Assembly: GCF_025370875.1 (NCBI RefSeq)
Contig: NZ_JAMXFD010000030.1
Coordinates: forward strand, 18,995 to 82,994
Length of the DNA stretch: 64,000 bases
Origin: Laspinema palackyanum D2c
GTDB taxonomy: Bacteria; Cyanobacteriota; Cyanobacteriia; Cyanobacteriales; Laspinemataceae
Direction of reading: 5' to 3'
Below, piece after piece: positions 50,352 through 59,655 of this stretch (positions are counted from its first letter, which is position 1; every line of letters begins with the position of its first letter). The notes under the pieces were generated by a model. The model saw only the letters and a list, made by a program, of their open reading frames with translations. It was not told the origin of the DNA and searched no databases. A program made the position numbers and the translations under genes.

Positions 50352-51449
50352 TTAAAACGAAATAACTAAAAATTGCTGCTGAAACTTCGCCCCTTTAACG
50401 GCTTTCCCCTTTAACTCCGGAGGCAAGGAAATATTACGCCGTTGGTCCCCCGCTTCAATGGTCACTTCTGGGCCATATTGCGTCAACTTGACTTGTTTTT
50501 TGTCAAACCCGGGCAAAAATAGCTTCACTTGACTATTCACCCGGTCCACTTCAATCGGTTGGGGGACGCCTTCTGGTTTTTTGAAATCTGGCAAAGCATC
50601 CATCAGAGGTTCCCAGTCGTTCCCCTCCATCTGAGGAATGGAAGTCACCGGCAGGGGTGCAAATTGTTCCACCACTTCATCGGTAACTGGGGTTAAATTA
50701 CAAATCAATCCGCCAATGGTGAGCCCCGCTTGTTGGGCACTCCCCCAAAGATAGCGACTGGTTTCCACCGCAAGGCGATCGCCTGTCGTCACCAAGTAAG
50801 CAATCACCCGATTGGGGTCACCCACGGATTGTTTCCCCTTTTCCAATAAATCCGTCGCTTGTTCTGCCGGTTTACCCCCAACATTATCCAGGGACCAGCC
50901 GGTATTAAACACCGTACTGGTGACAGGTTGCACAAAGGGCGACAGGGCTTTCCCCAGTTCCGATTCCGCCAACACTCCTCGGAAGCGGCGAATATACCAG
51001 CTTAAAATCTCAGGGATTCCCAGCATCCGCAGAGTATCTTTATCCCCTCTGCCGTCGTAAACGATTACATCATATTGATTGCTGGCATCATACTCGCGCA
51101 GGGCATTCAGTGCCAGGGCGCTATCCATCCCCGGCAATACCCCCAATTCTTCGCCATAAACTTCTTTAAAAAACGGAGTCCGAAGATATTCCGCTTCCAA
51201 ATCTTTCACTTGCTGCCAACTCCGTTGCAGCAGTACCGCTGATTCTAGCTGTACTGCTTTGAGGTTAGCGCCGATTTCTATGGGATCGCAGGTGACGGTC
51301 GCACCGACGAGTAAACTAAAAGCGGGACTGCTATCCTGGCCGACGAGCAACACGCGCTTACCTTGAGATGCAAATCTTTTAGCAGCGGCGATCGCCACGG
51401 TCGTTCTTCCAGTCCCACCTTTTCCTAAAAAGGTCAAAATTAAGGCCAT
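50352..51449 (-). CDS. Get3d-like ArsA/GET3-family ATPase with HSP20-like tail
   Basis: 365 aa. Deviant P-loop GKGGTGRTTVAIA with the second Lys replaced by Arg (the family usually has GKGGVGKT). Switch region VIVYDGRGDKDTLRML. The C-terminal 70 residues (VNSQVKLFLPGFDKKQVKLT, then NISLPPELKG) look like the alpha-crystallin/HSP20-like domain fused to the Get3d clade described in plants and cyanobacteria. Get3d belongs with tail-anchored-protein targeting ATPases but its clients are not settled. A DUF2862 gene lies about 100 bp upstream on the same strand. Confidence 0.88.
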   Translation of the reverse strand: MALILTFLGKGGTGRTTVAIAAAKRFASQGKRVLLVGQDSSPAFSLLVGATVTCDPIEIGANLKAVQLESAVLLQRSWQQVKDLEAEYLRTPFFKEVYGEELGVLPGMDSALALNALREYDASNQYDVIVYDGRGDKDTLRMLGIPEILSWYIRRFRGVLAESELGKALSPFVQPVTSTVFNTGWSLDNVGGKPAEQATDLLEKGKQSVGDPNRVIAYLVTTGDRLAVETSRYLWGSAQQAGLTIGGLICNLTPVTDEVVEQFAPLPVTSIPQMEGNDWEPLMDALPDFKKPEGVPQPIEVDRVNSQVKLFLPGFDKKQVKLTQYGPEVTIEAGDQRRNISLPPELKGKAVKGAKFQQQFLVISF

Positions 51450-51548
51450 TTGTTTCTGTTTTGAGCCACTCGAACCTTTCTTATGTTAATGGTCAATCGC
51501 GGGAGTGACAGGTTGGTTTCCCCTCTGTTCTCACCGCGATCGCCCCCC

Positions 51549-51746
51549 TTACAGGGCTTGGACTTCATCCTCAAAGAACCAGGTGGTGATTCCGCTGTCT
51601 AACTGCACCACCACTCCAACGCCGCTGCCATCCGTCATTCTAAAATCCTTGATTGTGCCGACGGGATTGGTTTTAATTTTGGCAACCGCATCAGCGGACA
51701 ATCTTTCTCTGAGGCGGGTAACTTTGACCTTTTGACCGATTTTCAT
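51549..51746 (-). CDS. DUF2862 domain protein
   Basis: 65 aa. ATG at 51746 with AGGA upstream (the frame is open further up). A small beta-barrel-like protein, MKIGQKVKVTRLRERLSADA then GTIKDFRMTDGSGVGVVVQL and WFFEDEV. Widespread in cyanobacteria and plastids; function unknown. Probably co-transcribed with the Get3d-like gene. Confidence 0.85.
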   Translation of the reverse strand: MKIGQKVKVTRLRERLSADAVAKIKTNPVGTIKDFRMTDGSGVGVVVQLDSGITTWFFEDEVQAL

Positions 51747-51901
51747 TTGAAATCCTGTGGGTTTCTTCTGATTGAACCATTCCACAGTTTATCAGTGCTT
51801 GCCGCTGATTATGAAGCCTTTGGACAAAGGTTGAGGGAGGAATTTTCTACCTTACTCCGTTGCTCCTTCAGTCTTCATCTAGTCCCCTAACCGAACTCAT
51901 C

Positions 51902-52672
51902 ATGCTTGCCAAACGAATCTTACCCTGTTTAGATGTCAAAGCCGGTCGTGTTGTCAAGGGAATCAACTTTGTCAACCTCAAAGATGCCGGAGACCCTGTA
52001 GAACTGGCTCAGGTTTACAATGAAGCCGGTGCCGATGAGTTGGTGTTTCTGGATATTACGGCCACTCATGAAGACCGGGATATTATTTTTGATGTGGTTT
52101 ACCGCACTGCCGAACAAGTTTTTATCCCTCTGACTGTCGGGGGCGGGATCCAATCCTTAGAAACAATTAAAAAATTGTTAAGAGCAGGGGCCGATAAAGT
52201 CAGTATCAATTCCGCCGCCGTGCGCAACCCTGATTTTATTAATGAAGCCAGCGATCGCTTTGGAAATCAATGTATTGTCGTGGCGATCGATGCCCGTCGC
52301 CGCACGGATCCAGAAAATCCCGGGTGGGATGTCTATGTGCGCGGGGGTCGCGAAAATACCGGCCTCGATGCGATCGCCTGGGCAAAAGAAGTTGAACAAC
52401 GCGGATGTGGAGAATTACTCGTCACCAGTATGGATGCCGACGGCACGCAAGCGGGTTATGACTTAGAACTGACTCGCACCATCGCCCAACAAGTCCAAAT
52501 TCCCGTGATTGCTTCCGGGGGTGCCGGAAACTGCCAACATATTTATGAGGCCCTCACCACCGGCCAATCAGAAGCGGCCCTGCTGGCCTCTTTATTACAT
52601 TACGGCCAACTCAGTGTTTCTGAGATTAAAACCTACCTCGCCGAACGACAAGTCCCCATCCGTCAATTGTAA
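51902..52672 (+). CDS. hisF: imidazole glycerol phosphate synthase, cyclase subunit
   Basis: 256 aa from the ATG at 51902 ([20 protein letters not shown]), the standard start. (beta/alpha)8 barrel. Catalytic Asp in PCLDVKAG and Asp in [15 protein letters not shown], phosphate site VGGGIQSLE and SGGAGNC. With HisH makes imidazole glycerol phosphate and AICAR in histidine synthesis. HisH is not beside it. Divergent from DUF2862. Confidence 0.98.
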   Translation: MLAKRILPCLDVKAGRVVKGINFVNLKDAGDPVELAQVYNEAGADELVFLDITATHEDRDIIFDVVYRTAEQVFIPLTVGGGIQSLETIKKLLRAGADKVSINSAAVRNPDFINEASDRFGNQCIVVAIDARRRTDPENPGWDVYVRGGRENTGLDAIAWAKEVEQRGCGELLVTSMDADGTQAGYDLELTRTIAQQVQIPVIASGGAGNCQHIYEALTTGQSEAALLASLLHYGQLSVSEIKTYLAERQVPIRQL

Positions 52673-53015
52673 AGGGGAGTCCGAACTGTTTTAAACTCCA
52701 GTGGGCAGCGCCTACCTGAAAGCCTCCAGAAGCTGCGATCGGGCCTTCTGACTTTATCCTGAAGAGGAGCAGCACCTAGGCATTAATTCCTCCTTAATTC
52801 TTTGCCTTCTCTCGGAAGTATGAATATTGTCTTAAGGTTTCCGATGTAACCGGCCCTGTCTGTCCCTGTTAATTGACATCTAATCCATATCCAGCATCGA
52901 TTTTTGTTCACCCTCCTCTTAAATGAATAGGAGGGTGATTTTTTCGGTCGCTCTACCCACTTAATCTGAGAGGATGTTAAAATATGTAAAGTAATGGGGG
53001 AATATATGTAAAGTT
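52673..53015. other. intergenic region, 343 bp
   Basis: No gene. It ends with the strong terminator at 52909-52945, which lies 237 bp after hisF; a small RNA between the two is possible but not shown. Confidence 0.5.
52909..52945 (+). terminator. intrinsic terminator
   Basis: CACCCTCCT / AGGAGGGTG (11-nt loop) followed by ATTTTTTC. Confidence 0.8.
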
Positions 53016-53321
53016 ATGATTCTGATCCTCATAATCGTCATAGCTTTGGTGGCCTGGTCCCTGCACCTGATGCAGCAAGCCGTCGATAAAAGTGAATTTT
53101 CGCTGATGCTGGCAGGGACCTTGGTCGCAATGGCTGCGGCAGCAATGATGGCCGTCTATTTCCTAATGGGCGACTATATGCTGTATGTCCGAGAAATGGC
53201 GAATCGAGGAGTGGTAGAGTCTTATTACACTTCCACCAGCGCCGTGAGTGTTAATCCTTGGATAGAACCGGGGACGATAGAGTATTATGAAACGAGCGAT
53301 CGCGCCCCAGGGCTGCCATAG
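53016..53321 (+). CDS. conserved hypothetical membrane protein (101 aa)
   Basis: Two transmembrane helices (ILILIIVIALVAWSLHLMQQ and LMLAGTLVAMAAAAMMAVYF) and a hydrophilic C-terminal tail of about 35 residues ending SDRAPGLP, with several Tyr (ESYYTSTSAV, EYYETSD). Function unknown. The ATG at 53016 follows an AT-rich leader. Confidence 0.75.
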   Translation: MILILIIVIALVAWSLHLMQQAVDKSEFSLMLAGTLVAMAAAAMMAVYFLMGDYMLYVREMANRGVVESYYTSTSAVSVNPWIEPGTIEYYETSDRAPGLP

Positions 53322-53456
53322 TTCTAACCTTTCAGGGACGCTTAAGAGGGCTAATATGGGATGAAATTGCTTCCCGGCAAGGATTAGCAGATTCTTGCAA
53401 AAAAATTGAAAAATTTTGGGTTAACCTAGTTGACAAATTAATCGGGTTCGTGCCAA

Positions 53457-53462
53457 TATAAT
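53457..53462 (+). promoter_or_regulatory. -10 element for tRNA-Ala
   Basis: Perfect TATAAT 12 nt before the tRNA 5' end. The nearest TTGACA (53430-53435) is 21 nt away, so the -35 is atypical. Confidence 0.5.
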
Positions 53463-53474
53463 AAAGCGCTGAAC

Positions 53475-53547
53475 GGGGCTATAGCTCAGTTGGTAGAGCA
53501 CCTCAATGGCATTGAGGGGGCCAGCGGTTCGAGTCCGCTTAGCTCCA
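53475..53547 (+). tRNA. tRNA-Ala (anticodon GGC)
   Basis: 73 nt: acceptor GGGGCTA / TAGCTCC with the alanine identity pair G3-U70, anticodon stem CCTCA/TGAGG with loop ATGGCAT (anticodon GGC), discriminator A. A perfect terminator follows immediately. Confidence 0.98.
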
Positions 53548-53557
53548 TATAAATCAG

Positions 53558-53594
53558 AAAGAGGGACACAGTAATACTGTGTCCCTCTTTTTTT
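53558..53594 (+). terminator. terminator of tRNA-Ala
   Basis: 13-bp stem GAGGGACACAGTA / TACTGTGTCCCTC, 1-nt centre, then a T-run. Confidence 0.9.
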
Positions 53595-54297
53595 GCATCG
53601 GGGACCGACAACCTCTCTCTGTTCTTATCTTAATTTGGGCGCTTTGATACTCCATACGGTATTTAAAGGTCTATAAAAAGGGATTGTAGGGGCGCAATGC
53701 TTGCGCCCCAGGGGCGCAAGCATTGCGCCCCTACACATACAGATTGATGCCGGTTGTTTTTATAGACTTATCAGTACCGGATTCCGTATGAGAATCAAAA
53801 ATCCCCCTAAATTTAGCAAGAACCAGAGGCACTACAGTCTCGATTGTCCCCAGTGATTAAGCAATCCTAGGAGGCGATCGCACCCGTAGATCCGCCACAG
53901 AAACCTCGGCAAAACAGAACAAGATTCCTCACCAACCGAGATCCAGGGAAAACCTTGATTCTCGCGATCCCTATCACCCTCTGTTTACCCCAATCGCGAT
54001 CCCCAATCCCCACGGGCCGTAATTATACTGAATTTAATCCGGCGATCGCTCCTAGCTCCCAGAGTTTACTCAGTCTTAATACTCATGCCAAAAGGCATAT
54101 CAAATTTTCACAATAAAACTGTTACAATTTATACTAAATTTACAATTTACAGAGATTTTTCGGTTAGGCTACGAATAACAAGGAAATTAATCACAGCGTA
54201 CTGACATCCCGCGCCACTCCAGCCGCAAATCATCTGGCGGAAACCGGGCACGGGATCACCGAGTTGATCCGCCCTTCATTCCCCAAACTATAAATTT
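53595..54297. other. intergenic region, 700 bp, upstream of gdhA
   Basis: Holds the MITE-like element at 53654-53787 and the gdhA promoter region. No gene seen. Confidence 0.5.
53654..53787. mobile_element. MITE-like element, family A, copy 2 (134 bp)
   Basis: Ends ATACGGTATTTAAAGGTCTA (left) and, inverted, ATACGGAATCCGGTACTGAT (right). The right end matches the left end of the element at 10337 over about 33 nt with few mismatches. The core is a perfect 25-bp inverted repeat (53685-53709 and 53711-53735), beginning TGTAGGGGCGCAATGCTTGC. Non-coding. Confidence 0.78.
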
Positions 54298-55587
54298 ATG
54301 GTTTTATCAACGCCGTTAACAGAACTTGCTCCCTCTCCGGCTTACATTTGTCCCCATGACCGTGCCTGCACCTACTTGGGACAAGCCGCCCTTGCCTTAG
54401 AAATGGATCCGAACATCTTGCGGATTCTCGAACAACCCCGCAAAGTCGTCACCGTCTCCATTCCCGTCCTTTTAGATAATGGCGAAGTCCAAGTCCTCGC
54501 CGGACATCGAGTCCAACATTGTGATGTTCTTGGACCCTATAAAGGGGGTACTCGCTATCATCCCGCCGTCACCTTACAGGAATTATCCGCCTTAGCCATG
54601 CTGATGACCTGGAAATGTGCCCTAGTCGGAATTCCCTACGGAGGGGCCAAAGGTGGGATTGCGATCGACCCCCATCGTTACTCCGTTCGCGAATTAGAAC
54701 GAATTACTCGACGCTACACCAGCGAACTGATTAAAGATATTGGACCGGCGATCGATATTCCCGCCCCCGATATTGGCACCTCTTCCCAAGAAATGGCCTG
54801 GATGATGGATACCTATTCCATGAATGTCGGTCATGCCGTCCCCGGAGTCGTCACGGGAAAACCGCTATCCATCGGCGGATCCAAAGGTCGGGCGATGGCA
54901 ACAGGACGGGGTGTGATGATTACGGTCCGGGAAGCTTTAATCGAACGGGGACAAACCTTATCCCAAGTCCGGATTGCGATTCAAGGGTTTGGTAAAGTGG
55001 GTGCCGCAGCAGCAGCCTTACTCCATGAAGCCGGGGCCAAAATTATCGCTGTTTCTGATGTTTCCGGTGCTTTCTTTGCCGAAAACGGTTTAGATATTCC
55101 CGCATTGGAAGGATATGCTCGGGAGCACAAAGGCAGCTTGAGAGGATTTCCCGATGCAGAACTCATTACTAACGCCGAATTATTGGCCCTCCCCTGTGAT
55201 GTGCTGATTCCCGCAGCCCTAGAAGACCAGATTACCGAGGAAAATGCCGATCAGGTCCAAGCTCAAATCGTGGCGGAAGCGGCTAATGCCCCGGTCACCT
55301 TAATGGGCGATCGCCTCCTAGAAGCGCGAGGGGTCACCGTCCTCCCGGATATCTTAGCCAACGCCGGAGGCGTGGTGGTCAGTTATCTGGAATGGGTCCA
55401 AGGTCAATCCTACGTCTTTTGGGATGAGGAACGGGTCAACCGCGAAATGGAAGGGTTGATGGTGCAAGCCTATCAGCGAGTCAGCGAACTGGCCCAAAAC
55501 CGTCAGATTCCCTTCCGACAAGCGGCCTATATGTTGGGAGTCGGGCGCGTCGCTGAGGCTTTAGGCGATCGCGGTCTGTATCCATAA
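54298..55587 (+). CDS. gdhA: Glu/Leu/Phe/Val dehydrogenase (NAD(P)-glutamate dehydrogenase)
   Basis: 429 aa. Visible: GPYKGGTRYHPAVTLQE, KCALVGIPYGGAKGGI (catalytic region with Lys), IDIPAPDIGTSSQEMAWMMD, the Rossmann motif GFGKVGAAAA and a C-terminal AAYMLGVGRVAEAL. Interconverts glutamate and 2-oxoglutarate plus ammonium; in cyanobacteria this route is secondary to GS-GOGAT. Cofactor preference cannot be read here. Confidence 0.95.
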   Translation: MVLSTPLTELAPSPAYICPHDRACTYLGQAALALEMDPNILRILEQPRKVVTVSIPVLLDNGEVQVLAGHRVQHCDVLGPYKGGTRYHPAVTLQELSALAMLMTWKCALVGIPYGGAKGGIAIDPHRYSVRELERITRRYTSELIKDIGPAIDIPAPDIGTSSQEMAWMMDTYSMNVGHAVPGVVTGKPLSIGGSKGRAMATGRGVMITVREALIERGQTLSQVRIAIQGFGKVGAAAAALLHEAGAKIIAVSDVSGAFFAENGLDIPALEGYAREHKGSLRGFPDAELITNAELLALPCDVLIPAALEDQITEENADQVQAQIVAEAANAPVTLMGDRLLEARGVTVLPDILANAGGVVVSYLEWVQGQSYVFWDEERVNREMEGLMVQAYQRVSELAQNRQIPFRQAAYMLGVGRVAEALGDRGLYP

Positions 55588-56098
55588 CCCTTGGCAAGGG
55601 GGCGATCGCATATCCTCTGACATCAGGAACGATAAGATCGCTCTTGTATCCACAACAAACATCTATCATTACGCTTGTTCTCAGGCTGAGTGGGAGAATG
55701 CCTACGGATAACTTAGATCTTCTTCTACCCGCTGTCCCACCAGTGTTTATATCTGGTGGGAGCTTTTTTGTGTTTCTCTAACGATTCCGATGACCCGTAC
55801 TACTGGTTCTCTAGCATCTGAAGTTGACACACTTCCGTAGAAAGCTGACACTCTAAAATCATCTTCACAACTAGGTGTACTGGTGATTGGACGGTGGGTA
55901 GATTACTCGAATAAACCTCCTACTCTTCCCGATAGGGCTTACCCGTAACACACTGGGTCTCCGAATGATTTGGTTAACTTTCTTTAAGGATTACTCAAAT
56001 ATGAGTACCTATGACTCATAATAGGTTCGTATCTGTGTAATTAACGAGATAAGGGTAACAGAGACTGTATGATATTAAGTCAGTGTATCCACCCAGAC
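55588..56098. other. intergenic region, 510 bp, at the edge of the accessory island
   Basis: Contains the terminator at 55735-55769 and no gene. An unannotated small transcript ending there is possible. Confidence 0.5.
55735..55769 (+). terminator. intrinsic terminator
   Basis: TCCCACCAG / CTGGTGGGA with a 9-nt loop, then GCTTTTTTG. About 150 bp after gdhA. Confidence 0.8.
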
Positions 56099-56290
56099 AT
56101 GAGCAAACGGATCCAAGTCATCCTGTCAGATAGGGCAGCAGCAGACCTAGAAGAATGGGCGCATTCTGAAGGTCGCTCTGTCTCCAATCTTTCTGCTTAC
56201 CTGCTAGAGAGGGCAATAGAGGAAGCTAGGCATCAGGGGCGTCTCAAAAACTACCCCAAAAATCCTCCGCAGTCATCATCAGAGCAGTAA
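56099..56290 (+). CDS. ribbon-helix-helix-type DNA-binding protein
   Basis: 63 aa. ATG at 56099 (the frame opens at 56069). Sequence MSKRIQVILSDRAAADLEEW then AHSEGRSVSNLSAYLLERAI looks like a CopG/Arc ribbon-helix-helix: a beta strand (RIQVILSD), then two helices. Could be an autoregulator or the antitoxin half of a toxin-antitoxin pair; no toxin partner is evident, so a regulator of the island is as likely. Confidence 0.7.
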   Translation: MSKRIQVILSDRAAADLEEWAHSEGRSVSNLSAYLLERAIEEARHQGRLKNYPKNPPQSSSEQ

Positions 56291-56602
56291 GTCGAGGCAC
56301 ATTTACTACAAATGTCCGACTATATTCTGAAATTAGATTGAGGGCAGATGTTCTTATTCAGCTAGTAAATTCTATTAACTATTCGTTTTTACCGAAGTTA
56401 ATATTTGGACTAAATTTTTGTAAAAATCTTTAGAAGATAAAGAAAGTTCATATTATCTTGCTTTGAATATATGAATTTAAAACCAGGTGAATAATACCCA
56501 CATTATTTAATCATAATTCAGATTAAAAGTCCCCGAATTTGCGGTAGGTTAATATGGGTAGGCTGAATTACATTACCATAAATTTTTATAACGGATAAAT
56601 GT
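56291..56602. other. AT-rich intergenic region, 312 bp
   Basis: Upstream of the DruA-like gene; clearly more AT-rich than the core genome. No gene. Confidence 0.5.
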
Positions 56603-57817
56603 ATGCATAGTTCTTTGGCTGAATCGGAAATTCAGCAGTCTGAATGGTTAGAAGAAGTACCTAATTTCTCTCCCCTAGTTCATGCAAAGAAGCTAGAAAA
56701 TGAAGCTCAAGAAATGCTGGAGGCGATTAACCAAGAATTACGAAATTTAATGAGAATTGTCAACCCGGATGAAAAATCTCATTACCGAAGCTATACCAAT
56801 CATTCCCGTCTAATAGCATTAGAAAAACATCAAAAATGGTTGGCAAATAACTGGCCAAAATACAGCCATGTGTTTGCCGAACCACAAGAAGTCGATCCTA
56901 GTGCGATTAAACCCCGCTTAGAATTGATAGAACAGCGATCACAGCGGGATATTTTTCGGGTAGCTCGTTTATACTGGAACCTGCCATACAGTCGGGGCTA
57001 CGGTAGAAGATTAGAATATTTATTGTGGGATGATTCTAATGAAAAATTAATGGGGCTTCTCGGTTTACAATCAGCACCCATTGCTTTGTCAGCCAGGGAT
57101 CGAAAGTTTAACATTCCTCGTGACAAAGAACGGAAAATTGAAATTGTGAACCAGACGATGGATGCCTACACATTAGGTGCCTTGCCACCCTACAGTGATT
57201 TACTGGCAGGAAAACTGGTTGTTTTAGCAGCAGCATCACAAGAAGTAAGAAAAGATTATGAACGTCGTTACGAAGGACGAAAAACGGTGATGAGAGAGAG
57301 AGTGCTCCCTGCAATTTTGATAGGGATAACTACCCTCAGTGCCTTTGGAAGAAGCTCTTTGTACAATAGGGTTAGCAAAGGAAGTAATGGTAAGCAAAAC
57401 CAATGGGCGACTATTTCTCTTGGAGCCTGTGAAGGCTGGGGTACTCTACATTTTAGCGATGCTCTATACGCTAAAATGAAAACTTTTCACAAGCAGCTTT
57501 TTCCTGACAAACCGCTGAGAGGTTTTGGCACAGGTCCCAAAATAAGGCTCCAAGTCACTAAGCGAGTCCTGAAAAACCTTGGCTTACCAGAAGGCAAACT
57601 GACTCGGCATAATCTTAAACGTGAAGTTTTTATGATCCCTCACGTGGAAAATCTCGATGAGGTCTTGAGTGGAACTGGAGAAGCACCAATTTACAATGAC
57701 GACCCTTTTGATGAATTGGCAACCTTTTGGAAAGAACGTTATTGTTTGCCTCGTTCTTCCCTGCGATGCTCTATAGAAGGAAAACATACGATTGCTCTAG
57801 CTATCGGGGTTTTATGA
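56603..57817 (+). CDS. DruA-like protein (DUF4338)
   Basis: 404 aa. Residues about 120-300 match the DUF4338/DruA pattern: YSRGYGRRLEYLLWDDSN, MGLLGLQSAPIALSARDRK, DAYTLGALPPYSDLLAGKLV, LSAFGRSSLYNRV and WATISLGACEGWGTLHF. The N-terminal 100 residues are helical. DruA is the family named in the Druantia anti-phage system, but stand-alone DUF4338 genes also occur, and the other Druantia proteins (DruB-E) are not here. Convergent with the HerA-NurA operon across 85 bp, and downstream of the ribbon-helix-helix gene. Role undetermined; defence or mobile-element function is inferred. Confidence 0.82.
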   Translation: MHSSLAESEIQQSEWLEEVPNFSPLVHAKKLENEAQEMLEAINQELRNLMRIVNPDEKSHYRSYTNHSRLIALEKHQKWLANNWPKYSHVFAEPQEVDPSAIKPRLELIEQRSQRDIFRVARLYWNLPYSRGYGRRLEYLLWDDSNEKLMGLLGLQSAPIALSARDRKFNIPRDKERKIEIVNQTMDAYTLGALPPYSDLLAGKLVVLAAASQEVRKDYERRYEGRKTVMRERVLPAILIGITTLSAFGRSSLYNRVSKGSNGKQNQWATISLGACEGWGTLHFSDALYAKMKTFHKQLFPDKPLRGFGTGPKIRLQVTKRVLKNLGLPEGKLTRHNLKREVFMIPHVENLDEVLSGTGEAPIYNDDPFDELATFWKERYCLPRSSLRCSIEGKHTIALAIGVL

Positions 57818-57821
57818 AAAA

Positions 57822-57854
57822 AGTACCCTACATTACTGATGAATCTAGGGTACT
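57822..57854 (-). terminator. terminator of the HerA operon
   Basis: AGTACCCTA / TAGGGTACT (15-nt loop). On the minus strand it is followed by a T-run that runs to the end of the convergent DruA-like gene. Confidence 0.75.
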
Positions 57855-57902
57855 GGCTTCCCTTATGGTTGAGAAATAAAAAATTTTGATAGACCAAGTG
57901 GC

Positions 57903-59645
57903 CTATAGATAATTTTCAATTTGAACGGAAACGATCTTTTTAGGTGAGCCGTAAGCAATAACACCACCTCCAATAGGAGCAGAGGCTAAATCATTGCGAT
58001 AGCCTGATAAGGCTGGACAAGCATCTGCAAGATGTCGAAAATCGTTAGCGTGTTCTAAGGGAAGGACGAGGAAACCATCAAATTGACCTAGAAGTTCTTT
58101 TTGAATTGCCTGTGGACGTTGGGTAATGGCAAGTAGGCCAATCTGATAACTGCGGCCAGTAAAGGCAATTTTGGCAAAAATGGAGTCGGGGTCGGCTACT
58201 TTGTCCTGAGAAAGGAGGTACTGAGCTTCTTCTATCGCCGCCACAACTGGGATCATGCGATCGCGTTGCTCTTTACTCCCGCTCGCCATTGCTTGATTAT
58301 GTCGGAAAATATGGTACAAGAGAACGACTGTGAGCATTTCACGCTCGTGATCTTCTAGTTGGTTTTTGTCTACTATAATCGTGCAGCCTTCCCGCAGGTA
58401 TTGAAGGAGCTTACCCGTGCAGTCACCATAACTGGCATTCCTAGTCATAAATGGCATTTTCAAAAGTCGCTGCACTGCACGACGGATGTAAGATAAGCGA
58501 TCTCGCAAACCTTTATCAATATCCTCTTCCTCATTAATCTCTTCTCCTTTTTTAACCTTTTTTTTGCCAGTAGCACTATAAAACATTGGGCCATATTTCC
58601 GGCCCCAGATTACAGTGTTGGGCATACCATACTCATCCACTGCTAACAGATCGCTAAAAAACTCTGATGATTTTCTTCCGGTATCTTCTATCAACCGCAC
58701 TACATTCGTTTGAGCTTCAGTCAGGTTAGCCAAGTCACACAATACTGACAGAGATAGAGTTTCTAGCGGTAATTGCAAATTAACAATATCCCTAATTCGA
58801 TGGGTATGCTCTCTATACTCATCAGGATTGCAACTCAGAATAACAAGCTTGTCTTTAGATACCGCTCCCAACTTAGAGATCAATCCCGGTACAGTTTCCC
58901 CAGATTGATTATAAGTATCGAAGGGATATTCCATCTTAAAATCATCGACTAGAAACCCCACTTGACGGTTCTCCTGTTTGGAAGACATGGCGCGTAGATG
59001 ACCGTCGAGGAGTTGACGCATAGCGGTAGACTTGCCTTTCCCAGTTTGACCCACTATTAAAAACCTTTTACCCACTAACTCCACTGTAGAAAAACGCACG
59101 GGTACATGGGGTCGGTTTTCTCGGCCCACACGAAGCGAACCAATATCTACACCGATTTGCCACTCACTCGCCATCAACTTTTCCGTATGGCTACTGGCTT
59201 CAACTACCGTGGTCGTGTACTTACTTGGACGATATCCTCGTTCTGTAATTTCTCGTTCTTGAATTTCCCCCAGCAGGGTACAAATCGCTAGATTTTTGCA
59301 AAGAGCGCGGAAAGTTGGATCGTCAACTTCTTTATCCGGTCGCCGTCGCAGCAAATCTAACATTTGAGCGTGTTCTGTCTTATGAGGAAAAGCATAGTCT
59401 ATATCAACTACCATCAATAAATAATGGCGATGCGTCCGATTGTCTTTTGCTTCGAGTAAATCACCAACCCTGCAATCAAAATTTACGTCTAGTTCAACTT
59501 GATAACGCTTTTGATCGCCGTCCGATTGAGTGCCTACAACGAAATTAATTTCTTGGGGTTGTGGAACTTCTCTGGGTGGAAAAAACTCCATCAATGTATT
59601 ATTCGAGGCTCCAGAGGTGGTCGTAATGTTTTTAGCTTCTGTCAT
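57903..59645 (-). CDS. HerA-like DNA-translocating ATPase
   Basis: 580 aa, FtsK/HerA family. An N-terminal HAS-barrel-like beta region (about 30-110, FDCRVGDLLEAKD). Walker A VGQTGKGKSTAMRQLLDGHL at about 198, Walker B VVAAIEEAQYLL at about 470, and a C-terminal region typical of HerA (FDGFLVLPLEHANDFRHLAD). A hexameric translocase that in archaea and some bacteria works with NurA to resect or destroy DNA. Starts 10 bp after the NurA-like stop; last gene of the operon. Confidence 0.88.
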   Translation of the reverse strand: MTEAKNITTTSGASNNTLMEFFPPREVPQPQEINFVVGTQSDGDQKRYQVELDVNFDCRVGDLLEAKDNRTHRHYLLMVVDIDYAFPHKTEHAQMLDLLRRRPDKEVDDPTFRALCKNLAICTLLGEIQEREITERGYRPSKYTTTVVEASSHTEKLMASEWQIGVDIGSLRVGRENRPHVPVRFSTVELVGKRFLIVGQTGKGKSTAMRQLLDGHLRAMSSKQENRQVGFLVDDFKMEYPFDTYNQSGETVPGLISKLGAVSKDKLVILSCNPDEYREHTHRIRDIVNLQLPLETLSLSVLCDLANLTEAQTNVVRLIEDTGRKSSEFFSDLLAVDEYGMPNTVIWGRKYGPMFYSATGKKKVKKGEEINEEEDIDKGLRDRLSYIRRAVQRLLKMPFMTRNASYGDCTGKLLQYLREGCTIIVDKNQLEDHEREMLTVVLLYHIFRHNQAMASGSKEQRDRMIPVVAAIEEAQYLLSQDKVADPDSIFAKIAFTGRSYQIGLLAITQRPQAIQKELLGQFDGFLVLPLEHANDFRHLADACPALSGYRNDLASAPIGGGVIAYGSPKKIVSVQIENYL

Positions 59646-59655
59646 TTAATTATTT

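Noticed and set aside
55588..56098. 6S RNA or Yfr-type small RNA ending at the 55735-55769 terminator
   Set aside because: Terminator is good but no conserved RNA core was recognised.
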